5,848 bases of DNA from Clostridia bacterium (lineage in GTDB: Bacteria > Bacillota_E > RBS10-35 > JAJYVN01): assembly GCA_027335545.1 (NCBI GenBank), contig DAHWHV010000602.1, forward strand, positions 1 through 5,848. Reading direction: 5' to 3'. The translations under genes and the position numbers were made by a program. Position 1 is the stretch's first letter; the number at the start of each line of letters is the position of its first letter. Shown here piece after piece: positions 1-5,558 of this stretch. The notes under the pieces are model-generated. The model was not told the DNA's origin, did no database searches, and saw only the letters and a program-made list of their open reading frames with translations.

Positions 1-20
1 GCGGGGAATTCCCTCCCCGC
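1..20. other. Short GC-rich hairpin at left edge
   Basis: Arms GCGGGGA (1-7) and TCCCCGC (14-20) are perfect complements around a 6-nt loop. It could be the tail of a terminator for a gene lying to the left, but no T-tract follows on either strand within the window, so the role is uncertain. Confidence 0.4.
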
Positions 21-33
21 GTGAACCCATGCC

Positions 34-101
34 GGGACGCCTGATCCATTGGGACTCCTGATCCATTGGGACTCCTGATCCATTGGGACTCCTGATCCAT
101 T
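34..101. repeat. Four-copy 17-bp tandem direct repeat
   Basis: Four head-to-tail copies of GGGACTCCTGATCCATT lie at 34-50, 51-67, 68-84 and 85-101. Copies 2-4 are identical and copy 1 differs at one base (G for T at position 39). A broken partial copy (GGAAGGACTC) follows. Each unit holds a GATC and the near-palindrome CCATTGG. The unit is not a multiple of three and no credible reading frame crosses it, so it is probably a non-coding minisatellite. It is distinctly more AT-rich than the rest of the window. Iteron-like protein binding is possible but nothing proves it. Confidence 0.95.
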
Positions 102-521
102 GGAAGGACTCTACCATACCTGACGCGAAGGACCATGGAGAACCCGGTACTCACTCGTGCGGTGTGTCCAGCGGCCTCGTGTGGGGGAGGGCCTGGGTGG
201 GAGGATCCCTGAGCGGGCCTGGCGCATCACCGGTCCGGGTGGCGGCCGTCCGCGGTACGGAGCCGGCGGCGCCCCCGGGGATGCTGGCGTGAGCCGACGG
301 CCCCGGGACGACACGCCGGCCCCGCACGGGCCGCGCCCCGCGACCGACAGGCGTGCGGCGGAGCCTCCAGGTTCTGGTCGGACCGGCCCTGGGGCCGCTT
401 CCCCCGCCGCGGCGAGGCACGGGGGCGTGCGCGCGTGCCCGCTCGTGGGGGACGGCCTGGCGCGACGGCGGTGTGCGGGGCCGCGTCCCTGGCGGAGAAC
501 GGGTTGTGAGGAGTGGTGACC
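102..521. other. Non-coding stretch upstream of the lipoprotein gene
   Basis: About 420 bases without a convincing gene. Open frames exist on both strands, but their translations are low-complexity Arg/Gly/Pro/Ala strings typical of GC-rich shadow frames and resemble no family I recognise. No clear -35/-10 pair is visible. The promoter for the lipoprotein gene presumably lies here or near the tandem repeat, where the sequence is most AT-rich, but I cannot place it. Confidence 0.6.
508..513 (+). promoter_or_regulatory. Ribosome binding site setting the lipoprotein start
   Basis: GAGGAG lies 8 nt before ATG 522. The upstream in-frame GTG codons at 513 and 516 overlap or abut this motif, so they are too close to use it. 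This favours the ATG. Confidence 0.75.
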
Positions 522-1277
522 ATGGGTTCCGTGGGCGTGCGTGCGGCGCTGGCCCGGTGTGCTCCCCTGCTGGCGACGGTGCTGCTGGGCTCGCTGGTGC
601 TGGCCGCCTGCGGGGGCGGCAAGACAGCGGCGGGCGGGGGCGCCTGCGCGGCGGGCCAGGCGGGCTCGGCCACGAACATCGCCGTGCCCCAGGAGCCCGC
701 CAGCGGGGTGGCCAAGATCTCGGGGGCCTGCTGGGCCAAGATCGCCCCCACGCCGGCCAGCAACGTCCTGGAGGGCGTGGGCAAGAGCGCGATCCCCGGG
801 GGCACGCCGCCCAGCGTGCAGGTGGCCTGGAACCCGCAGAACCTCTACGTCCGGTGCAACGTCGCCGCCTGGCCCCTGTACGCGGCGGCCGGCTCCAAGA
901 CGTGGTGGCAGAATGACACCTGCGAGTTCTTCGTCAGTGGGGCGGACGGGCACGGCGGCGCGTATGGCCCCACGGACACGCAGGTCGGTATCACCTACAA
1001 CGGGGCGGTCAGCCCCGGCGCGCACAAGCTGGCCCACATCTCGGCCATGACCGGCTTGGCGCAGGTGAACAAGGGCAAGGGATACACCACGGAACTGATC
1101 GTTCCCTGGGCCCAGCTCGGCGTCAGCAAGCCGGCCAAGGGGCAGCAGTATGAGTTCGACCTCGGCGTCGACTACGGCAGCGCCTCGGGCCAGTACGTCG
1201 CCTACGCCGACCTGCACGGATCGACCAACCATCCCTGCTGCAGCACGACGGGGTGGAGCCAGATCACCCTCGGTTGA
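522..1277 (+). CDS. Secreted lipoprotein with CBM9-like carbohydrate-binding domain
   Basis: A 251-residue protein starting at ATG 522. Its N-terminus is a lipoprotein signal: Arg7 and Arg12, a hydrophobic run at 16-29, and a lipobox L-A-A-C with Cys30 as the expected lipidated residue, followed by a Gly/Ala-rich tether (31-50). From about residue 63 the pattern matches the carbohydrate-family-9-like (CBM9_1, DOMON-type) beta-sandwich: a 'GACWAKI' opening, 'VQVAWNPQNLYVRCNV' (99-114), 'WWQNDTCEFFV' (128-138), 'GYTTELIVPWAQLGV' (187-201), 'YEFDLGVDY' (210-218) and a closing 'TGWSQITLG'. It probably sits on the outer face of the cytoplasmic membrane and binds a glycan or sugar. No catalytic domain is present. 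Six cysteines besides Cys30 (42, 70, 112, 134, 239, 240) are unusual and could form disulfides. Proximity to two sugar-metabolism genes supports a carbohydrate role, but a separate 234-bp gap makes co-transcription uncertain. The ligand is unknown. Confidence 0.85.
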   Translation: MGSVGVRAALARCAPLLATVLLGSLVLAACGGGKTAAGGGACAAGQAGSATNIAVPQEPASGVAKISGACWAKIAPTPASNVLEGVGKSAIPGGTPPSVQVAWNPQNLYVRCNVAAWPLYAAAGSKTWWQNDTCEFFVSGADGHGGAYGPTDTQVGITYNGAVSPGAHKLAHISAMTGLAQVNKGKGYTTELIVPWAQLGVSKPAKGQQYEFDLGVDYGSASGQYVAYADLHGSTNHPCCSTTGWSQITLG

Positions 1278-1293
1278 GCCGAGCCGCGAGGGA

Positions 1294-1311
1294 CCGGGGG
1301 CGTGGCCCCGG
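1294..1311 (+). terminator. Possible weak terminator after the lipoprotein gene
   Basis: A 6-bp perfect stem, CCGGGG with CCCCGG around a 6-nt loop, begins 17 nt after the stop codon. Position fits a terminator. The stem is short and no U-rich tail follows, so the call is tentative. Confidence 0.25.
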
Positions 1312-1494
1312 GGTGGCCGGTGCACCCGCGCCGGAGCGGGAGGCGGGGGCGTGCCCCACTCCCCCCCCGGGTCGAAGGCCTTCCGCACGGCCGGCGGCAG
1401 GGGAGCCGCGCCGGGGTGCGAATGTGCTGCCCCCGATTCCCCGGCGCCCCTCGGGGCCGTCGCGGAGGGTCGGGGTGCCGCTGCGGCGGTCCCC

Positions 1495-1503
1495 GGAGGG
1501 GGG
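1495..1503 (+). promoter_or_regulatory. Ribosome binding site setting a TTG start
   Basis: GGAGGGGGG ends 8 nt before TTG 1512, the only well-placed start candidate just ahead of the dinucleotide-binding motif of the oxidoreductase. Confidence 0.6.
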
Positions 1504-1511
1504 ACTGCCGC

Positions 1512-2546
1512 TTGTCCGGGTTGCGCACCGCGATCCTGGGCTGTGGCCCGCGCGCGGTCGACCACGCCTTGGCTTACGCCGGGGTCGGCGCCGGCCGCCT
1601 GGTGGCCTGCTGCGACCTCGACCCGACGCGCCTGGAGCCGTTCGCCGCGCGCTTCTCCGTACCCGGGCGCTTCGGCGAGTTGACGGAGATGCTCCGCACC
1701 GTGCGCCCCGACCTCCTGCACGTGGTCACCGCCCCGCGCTTTCGGGCGGAGGTCCTGCGGGTGGTGTTGCAGGAGCGGCCCCGCGCCGTGCTGGTGGAGA
1801 AGCCCCTGGCGCAACGGCCGGAGGAACTCGCGGCCTGGGTTGACGGGTGTCGCCAGGCCGGGGTGGCGCTGTTTGTCAACCACCAGTTGCGCTACCACCG
1901 GCCCTTCGCCCGCGTGCGGGAGTTCGTCCGCGGCGGGGCCCTCGGCCGCCTGCGGTTCGCCCGTGCCAGCTGTCGCGGCAACCTGCTGGAGCAGGGCACC
2001 CACCTGTTCGACCTGCTCGGCTTCCTGTTCGACGACGGCCCCGTCTCCTGGGTGCTGGCCCAGGTCGAGGGGGCGGCGGGCTACGCGGGCAGCCACAGCG
2101 CCCCGGATTACTGCGCCGGCGTCGCCTGCTTCCCGGGTGGGGTCCACGTCGCCTTCGAATGCGGCTCGCCGGCCGGGACCTGGTGCGCCGAGCCCGTGTA
2201 TTGGTGGAACAAGGGCTTCGAGCTGGTGGGCGAGGCCGGCCGCGCCGGGGCCAGCACCCATCACGGCTGGTGGGCCCAGACGGCCGCGGGCATGCAGGGC
2301 GAGGTGGTCCCCTACCCCGAGGAGGACCGGCGGGCCCAGACCGCGCTCACGCAGACCATCCTGGAGTCCCTCGACCACCCCGAGGCGCACCAGGCCTTCG
2401 CGGCGACCGCCCGGCGGTCGCTGGACCTGGTCCTGGCCGCGCAGCGCTCCGCCCTGCGCCGCCGGCGGGTCGACCCGGCGGCGCCCACCCGCGCCGGGGA
2501 GATCGAGGCGCTGCGTGCCGCCCTGGAGGCCGGGGCCGATGCCTGA
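1512..2546 (+). CDS. Gfo/Idh/MocA-family NAD(P)-dependent sugar oxidoreductase
   Basis: A 344-residue protein, the usual family length. Family members oxidise or reduce a sugar, inositol or sugar-acid hydroxyl with a nicotinamide cofactor in the cytoplasm. The N-terminal Rossmann fold opens with 'RTAILGCGPRA' (glycine motif G10-C11-G12) and has 'VACCDLDPTRL' (31-41), where acidic Asp35 ends strand 2. The hallmark 'EKP' is E96-K97-P98, with Lys97 the expected catalytic/cofactor lysine. 'VNHQLRYHRPF' (122-132) begins the C-terminal alpha/beta domain. 'EQGTHLFDLL' supplies H164 and D167, the family's G-x-H-x-x-D active-site motif. I chose TTG 1512 because it follows a strong ribosome binding site and puts the Rossmann strand four residues in; no ATG or GTG is as well placed (an in-frame ATG lies near 1422 in sequence without family similarity). 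The stop overlaps the next gene's ATG. The substrate cannot be named. Confidence 0.9.
   Translation: MSGLRTAILGCGPRAVDHALAYAGVGAGRLVACCDLDPTRLEPFAARFSVPGRFGELTEMLRTVRPDLLHVVTAPRFRAEVLRVVLQERPRAVLVEKPLAQRPEELAAWVDGCRQAGVALFVNHQLRYHRPFARVREFVRGGALGRLRFARASCRGNLLEQGTHLFDLLGFLFDDGPVSWVLAQVEGAAGYAGSHSAPDYCAGVACFPGGVHVAFECGSPAGTWCAEPVYWWNKGFELVGEAGRAGASTHHGWWAQTAAGMQGEVVPYPEEDRRAQTALTQTILESLDHPEAHQAFAATARRSLDLVLAAQRSALRRRRVDPAAPTRAGEIEALRAALEAGADA
2525..2529 (+). promoter_or_regulatory. Ribosome binding site inside the oxidoreductase gene
   Basis: GGAGG ends 9 nt before ATG 2539, within the final codons of the upstream gene. With the 8-bp gene overlap, this suggests translational coupling of oxidoreductase and isomerase. 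Confidence 0.7.
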
Positions 2547-3453
2547 GCGCCCGGTGCCCGGCGCCCCGCCCTTCACCTTCTGCACCTCCAGCGTCCTGTA
2601 CGGGGCGCAGAGCCTGGACCGCGCCTGCGCGGAGATCGCCTCGCTGGGGCCCCGGTCGGGATCCCCATCGGGGTCCCAAACGAGCTCCCAAACGAGCTCT
2701 CAAACGAGCTCTCCCTTGGGGTCCCCCCTCGCCGCCGCGGGCCCTCCGCCGGCGCCCCCCGCTGCCCGCTGCACCGCCCTCGACCTCTGGCACGTCCCCG
2801 GCTGGTGTGAGCACCTGGCGGGCGGGGTGGGCGGCGTGGCGGCGACCCTGGGGCGCCACGGCCTGCGCCTGGAGGCGATCAGCGCCTTCGGTGCCGGTGC
2901 GGAGGCGCTGGATCAGCTGCTGACGGCGCTGATCGCCCTGGGCGGGCACGCCTTGGTCACCGGCTCGCCCCCCGCGGAGGTGCCCGTCGCGACCTTCGCG
3001 CGACAGATCCGGCCACTGGTGGAGCGGGCCACCGATGCCGGGGTCTGCCTGGCGATCGAAAACCATGGACGAGCCACCATCGACTCCACGGACTCGATGG
3101 TGGAGCTGGCCACACTGCTGCCCGCCCCGGGACTCGGCCTCGCCCTGGCCCCCATCCACCTCTGGATGCGGGGGGAGGAGACGGCCGTCGCGCTCGAGCG
3201 CCTGCGGGGCCGGATCGGGCTGATGTACCTCTGGGACTGGGGGCCCACGGCGGTCGCCGACTGGAAGGATCCCCGCGAGCAGTTCCTGGGGACGGGCCGC
3301 ATCGACTACGCGCCCATCGCCAGCGCCCTGCGCGCGGTGGGCTACGACCGGCCCCTCTGCCTCTTCGCCCACGGTCCGGAGCACTGGCCGCCCCAGCGGA
3401 CGACGGCCGAACTCGGCGCGGCGCTGAGCCGGGCGGCGGCGCTGTTCGGGTAG
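2539..3453 (+). CDS. Xylose-isomerase-like TIM-barrel sugar isomerase/epimerase
   Basis: A 304-residue protein of the sugar phosphate isomerase/epimerase superfamily (AP_endonuc_2-like TIM barrel). Visible parts are strand 1 'FTFCTSSVLYG' (12-22), helix 1 'SLDRACAEIASLG' (25-37), strand 2 'ALDLWHVPGWCEHL' (80-93), 'LRLEAISAFG' (109-118), 'GVCLAIENHG' (168-177) with the metal-ligand glutamate E174, 'LGLALAPIHLW' with H207, 'GLMYLWDW' (227-234), and a C-terminal 'GRIDYAPIASALRAVGYDRPL' region (253-273). Two features differ from the textbook active site. The residue three before H207, usually Asp/Asn, is Ala204. The last strand, usually ending in Glu, reads 'LCLFAHGPEHW' with His278. Either this is a divergent subfamily or the metal site is altered. 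Residues 38-79 are an insertion of tandem tetrapeptides plus a Pro/Ala-rich linker between helix 1 and strand 2, on the face away from the active site. The gene overlaps the oxidoreductase by 8 bp, so the two probably act in one pathway. Substrate unknown. Confidence 0.85.
   Translation: MPERPVPGAPPFTFCTSSVLYGAQSLDRACAEIASLGPRSGSPSGSQTSSQTSSQTSSPLGSPLAAAGPPPAPPAARCTALDLWHVPGWCEHLAGGVGGVAATLGRHGLRLEAISAFGAGAEALDQLLTALIALGGHALVTGSPPAEVPVATFARQIRPLVERATDAGVCLAIENHGRATIDSTDSMVELATLLPAPGLGLALAPIHLWMRGEETAVALERLRGRIGLMYLWDWGPTAVADWKDPREQFLGTGRIDYAPIASALRAVGYDRPLCLFAHGPEHWPPQRTTAELGAALSRAAALFG
2644..2727 (+). repeat. Degenerate 12-bp tandem repeat coding for tetrapeptides
   Basis: Seven consecutive 12-bp units starting at 2644, 2656, 2668, 2680, 2692, 2704 and 2716 stay in the gene's frame and encode LGPR, SGSP, SGSQ, TSSQ, TSSQ, TSSP and LGSP (residues 36-63). 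Units 4-6 share ACGAGCTC; units 2, 3 and 7 share GGG(A/G)TCCC. Each unit has a self-complementary or near-palindromic core (GGGGCCCC, GGGATCCC, GAGCTC or GGGGTCCC). The first unit is the most diverged and overlaps the native 'LG' that ends helix 1. The Ser/Thr/Gln codons and the lower GC stand out from the surrounding gene. Confidence 0.9.
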
Positions 3454-3491
3454 GGGGCGCGGCCAAGTCTCCTTGGCCGTGCCCCCTACCC
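3448..3491 (+). terminator. Strong hairpin terminator overlapping the isomerase stop codon
   Basis: Arms 3448-3467 and 3472-3491 pair over 20 bp with one G-U wobble and a 4-nt TCTC loop. The TAG stop codon (3451-3453) lies in the left arm. The downstream tail is pyrimidine-rich (TTCCCC, later TCCTTCCCTTCTTCC), not a true U-tract. Its place between two unrelated gene blocks strongly suggests transcription ends here. The stem is nearly symmetric, so it could act in both directions. Confidence 0.75.
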
Positions 3492-3918
3492 TTCCCCGAC
3501 TCCCAGCCCCGGGTCCTTCCCTTCTTCCGCCCGCCCCGTGGACCCCCGCCCGCCCGGGCGTGTAGGCCCGGGCAAGGTCGTTGCGTCGCCGCCCGGCGAA
3601 TCGGGGCACCCTCCCGGCGGCCGAACTCGGTGCGCCGCCAGGCTCTCCGGCCGGGGCAGGCGAGCCGGCGCCGCCGCGGGGCGCGTTGGCCCGGCTCGCG
3701 CCGGCGTCGGGTGGCCAGGGCCAGGAGGCCGGGCCTACCATCCGCTCGCCCCTGGGGCCCTGGGCCCATCGCCCCCTCGGCCCAGGCCGTCGCACCCCCT
3801 CCGTGCATGTCCGCCCCCCGACCGCCATAGACATCCCGCGACCGGGACCGGCCGGTGGCTGGTCCAACGGCGTATCGCCGCCCCCCGGGGCGGCTCGGGC
3901 GGGCGGGGGGGGCGCGGC
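3492..3918. other. Non-coding leader of the spoIIIA operon
   Basis: About 430 bases between the terminator and spoIIIAA with no convincing gene. The spoIIIAA frame stays open upstream to about 3538, but that translation is low-complexity and matches nothing in the family. Two GCCCGGGC palindromes (3552-3559, 3566-3573) can pair across a 6-nt loop. CCTGGGCC (3759-3766) pairs with GGCCCAGG (3779-3786) across 12 nt. A candidate sigma-E-type promoter follows at 3805-3833. Confidence 0.6.
3805..3833 (+). promoter_or_regulatory. Candidate sigma-E-type promoter for spoIIIA
   Basis: GCATGTC (3805-3811) matches 5 of 7 positions of the B. subtilis sigma-E -35 pattern KMATATT. After 14 nt, CATAGACA (3826-3833) matches 6 of 8 positions of the -10 pattern CATACAMT. 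The spacing is the expected 14-15 nt. spoIIIA is transcribed by sigma-E in the mother cell of B. subtilis, so a site here is expected. A start near 3840 would give a leader of about 80 nt. No experiment supports it. Confidence 0.4.
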
Positions 3919-4947
3919 ATGGCTCTGGCGCAGGGGACGGTCGGTCCGGTGGCCGTGGCGAGCGGGGAGGCTCAGGCCCTGGCCTTCGTCGCCCCGCGGG
4001 TGCGCGCGCTGTTGCAGCGCCTCCTGCCGGCCTCCCGCCCCGGGGCCCGCTGGTTGGAGGTCCGGCTCCGCCTCGGTGGACCCATCGGCGTGGTCACGGA
4101 GGCGGGGGACCTCTGGGTCGGCGAGAGCGGCGCCGTCTCGGTCGGCGCGGCGGCCGCCTGCGCCGAGGAGGACCTGCGCCGGACGCTGCAACTGATCACC
4201 GGCTCCTCCGTCTACGCCTGGGAGGACGAGCTGGGACAGGGCTTCTGCACCCTCCCGGGCGGGCACCGCGCCGGCCTCTGCGGCCGCGCCGTCTGCCGCC
4301 AGGGCCGCATCCGTACCCAGAAGGCCTTCAGCTCCATCAACCTGCGCATCGCTCGCGCCGTCCCCGGGGCCGCCGAGCCCCTGCTGGCCCAGCTGGGGGC
4401 GCGCGGCGGCGCCCTGCCGAGCCTGCTGCTCTTCGGCCCCCCCGGATCGGGCAAGACGACGGTCCTGCGCGACCTCTGCCGCCAGCTCAGCACGGGGCGG
4501 CCGGATCACGGCCTGCGCCCCCGGCGCGTGGCCATCGTGGACGAGCGCTCCGAGATCGCGGCCTGCGCCGAGGGCCGGCCCCAGTTCGACCTCGGGCCGC
4601 GCGTGGACGTCCTCGACGGGGCCCCCAAGGCGGAGGGGCTGGGCCTACTCATCCGGGCCATGGGCCCCGAGGTCGTGGTCTGCGACGAGATCGGCGGACC
4701 CGCCGACGCCCACGCCCTGCGCGAGGCCGCTCGCAGCGGTGTGGCCGTGCTGGCCACGGCGCACGCCGGCAGCGCCGCAGACCTGCGCCGCCGTCCGGCG
4801 CTGCGCGCGGCGCTGGCCGCGGGGGCCTTCGACCTCGCCTGCGAGCTGCGCCCGGATCGCGGTCTGGGGGTGCCGCTGGCGCTGGGCGGGTCCGGCGCCT
4901 GGCCGGAGAGCGGCGACGGGGGGCGGCGCCGGTGGGTGGCGCGCTGA
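3919..4947 (+). CDS. spoIIIAA: Stage III sporulation protein AA, ATPase
   Basis: A 342-residue ATPase of the SpoIIIA-SpoIIQ channel, acting on the mother-cell side during engulfment. The family is related to secretion-system ATPases. The N-terminal domain has 'WLEVRLRLGGPIGVV' and 'VYAWEDELGQGFCTLPGGHRAGLCGR', typical of SpoIIIAA. The Walker A motif GPPGSGKTT is at 173-181 (Lys179). 'VDERSEIAAC' follows with D208-E209-R210. 'PQFDLGPRVDVLDGAPKAEG' comes next. Walker B is 'VVVCDEIGG' with D256-E257, then 'ATAHAGSAADLRRRPAL'. All key residues are present. It is somewhat longer than the roughly 307-residue B. subtilis protein, with extra residues at both ends. ATG 3919 is chosen because family similarity begins about 20 residues later. 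No AGGAGG precedes it; a run of eight G (3905-3912) six nt upstream probably pairs with 16S rRNA. The gene overlaps spoIIIAB by 16 bp. Confidence 0.95.
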   Translation: MALAQGTVGPVAVASGEAQALAFVAPRVRALLQRLLPASRPGARWLEVRLRLGGPIGVVTEAGDLWVGESGAVSVGAAAACAEEDLRRTLQLITGSSVYAWEDELGQGFCTLPGGHRAGLCGRAVCRQGRIRTQKAFSSINLRIARAVPGAAEPLLAQLGARGGALPSLLLFGPPGSGKTTVLRDLCRQLSTGRPDHGLRPRRVAIVDERSEIAACAEGRPQFDLGPRVDVLDGAPKAEGLGLLIRAMGPEVVVCDEIGGPADAHALREAARSGVAVLATAHAGSAADLRRRPALRAALAAGAFDLACELRPDRGLGVPLALGGSGAWPESGDGGRRRWVAR

Positions 4948-5459
4948 CCGTGGCCGGGGCGCTGTGCGTCTGCGCCGGCACCGGCGGCTGGGGCTACCTG
5001 CTGGCCCGCCAGGTCCAGCGCCACCCGCGCGACTTGGCCGCCACCCAGGGGGCCCTGGAGGCCCTGCGCACCGAGATCGTCTACGCCGCCACGCCGTTGC
5101 CGCAGGCGCTGCGCCGGGTCGGTGCGGCGCGGGGTGGCCCGGCGGCGGCGCTCTGCCAGACCGCGGCCGACCACCTGGAGCGCGGGGGCGGGGTCTCCGC
5201 CGCGGAGGCCTGGGCGGAGGCGCTGCGCGTCGCCGACGCCCTCGGCGCCTGGGATGCCGGGGACGTCGCGGCCCTGGGCCAATTGGGCCAGGCCCTGGGC
5301 GCCTCGGGCCGGGAGGACCAGGCCAGGCACATCGCCGCCTGCCTCGCGCGACTGCGCCAGGCCGAAGCGGCGGCCCGTGTGGGGGCCGAGGCGCGCTCCC
5401 GCATGTGGCTTTACCTCGGCGTGCTGGCCGGGGCCGCGCTGGTGCTGCTGCTGTTGTGA
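4932..5459 (+). CDS. spoIIIAB: Stage III sporulation protein AB
   Basis: A 175-residue membrane protein, close to the 171 residues of B. subtilis SpoIIIAB. The family resembles the GspF-type platform protein of type II secretion and is thought to work with the SpoIIIAA ATPase. A hydrophobic N-terminal segment (about 4-24) leads to 'GYLLARQVQRHPRDLAATQGALEALRTEIVYAATPL', which parallels the B. subtilis 'GFEMAKIYTERPRQIRQLRAALQSLEAEIMYGHTPL' as I recall it. An alpha-helical soluble middle with 'LGQLGQALGASGREDQARHI' follows, then a C-terminal membrane helix (about 158-175, ending in Leu). GTG 4932 is preferred: six G at 4918-4923 give an 8-nt spacer, and it yields the normal length. GTG 4950 is the alternative and would cut into the first helix. 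The 16-bp overlap with spoIIIAA implies coupled translation. Confidence 0.93.
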   Translation: MGGALTVAGALCVCAGTGGWGYLLARQVQRHPRDLAATQGALEALRTEIVYAATPLPQALRRVGAARGGPAAALCQTAADHLERGGGVSAAEAWAEALRVADALGAWDAGDVAALGQLGQALGASGREDQARHIAACLARLRQAEAAARVGAEARSRMWLYLGVLAGAALVLLLL

Positions 5460-5558
5460 GCCCCGTCGGCCCCCGGGCGGACCGGCGGGCGGGACCAGGG
5501 CGGGTCGCGGCGGCGGGGCGCAGGCCCCCCGCGCGGGGCGGGGGGAGGGGCGGCGGAC
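5460..5558. other. Unusual spacer between spoIIIAB and spoIIIAC
   Basis: 99 bp of almost pure G/C. It contains the 12-bp palindrome CCCCGCGCGGGG (5527-5538) directly ahead of the spoIIIAC ribosome binding site. No gene or promoter is visible. Confidence 0.6.
5541..5550 (+). promoter_or_regulatory. Ribosome binding site setting the spoIIIAC GTG start
   Basis: GGGGGAGGGG ends 8 nt before GTG 5559. It could be partly masked if the palindrome at 5527-5538 folds nearby. Confidence 0.7.

Larger units (their letters stand above)
1278..1511. other. Intergenic gap with small GC hairpins
   Basis: No credible gene is present. Two related small inverted repeats occur: CCGGGG/CCCCGG (1294-1299 and 1306-1311) and GGGG/CCCC around GCGTG or CGTG (1345-1357). 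Both contain the string GGGGGCGTG, which also occurs at 421-429. A run of eight C lies at 1361-1368. The hairpin just after the lipoprotein stop could slow or end transcription, but it has no T-tract. Confidence 0.5.

Noticed and set aside
112..120. Possible -10 element (TACCAT / CATACC) just after the tandem repeat
   Set aside because: No matching -35 element lies at proper spacing for either the housekeeping or the sigma-E pattern.
237..255. T-box-like string GGGTGG...CCGCGG
   Set aside because: The T-box motif has only about two bases between these halves; here there are seven. No aminoacyl-tRNA synthetase or amino-acid gene follows, and no specifier structure or antiterminator is evident.
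157..519. Possible small gene upstream of the lipoprotein
   Set aside because: There is no ribosome binding site of note, the composition is low-complexity, and no family is recognisable. It also overlaps the lipoprotein's ribosome binding site.
111..2585. Very long open frame on the minus strand (824 codons)
   Set aside because: It runs antisense to the lipoprotein and oxidoreductase genes, whose + strand translations show clear family motifs. Its own translation is Arg/Gly/Pro/Ala-rich without recognisable domains, as expected for antisense frames in very GC-rich DNA.
3538..3918. In-frame upstream extension of spoIIIAA
   Set aside because: The extra residues are Pro/Gly/Arg-rich, unlike SpoIIIAA. 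They would make the protein far longer than the family and would place its start before the candidate promoter.
2347..4509. Long minus-strand open frame across the isomerase and spoIIIAA
   Set aside because: It is antisense to two well-supported genes and crosses the terminator hairpin. It has no family motifs.
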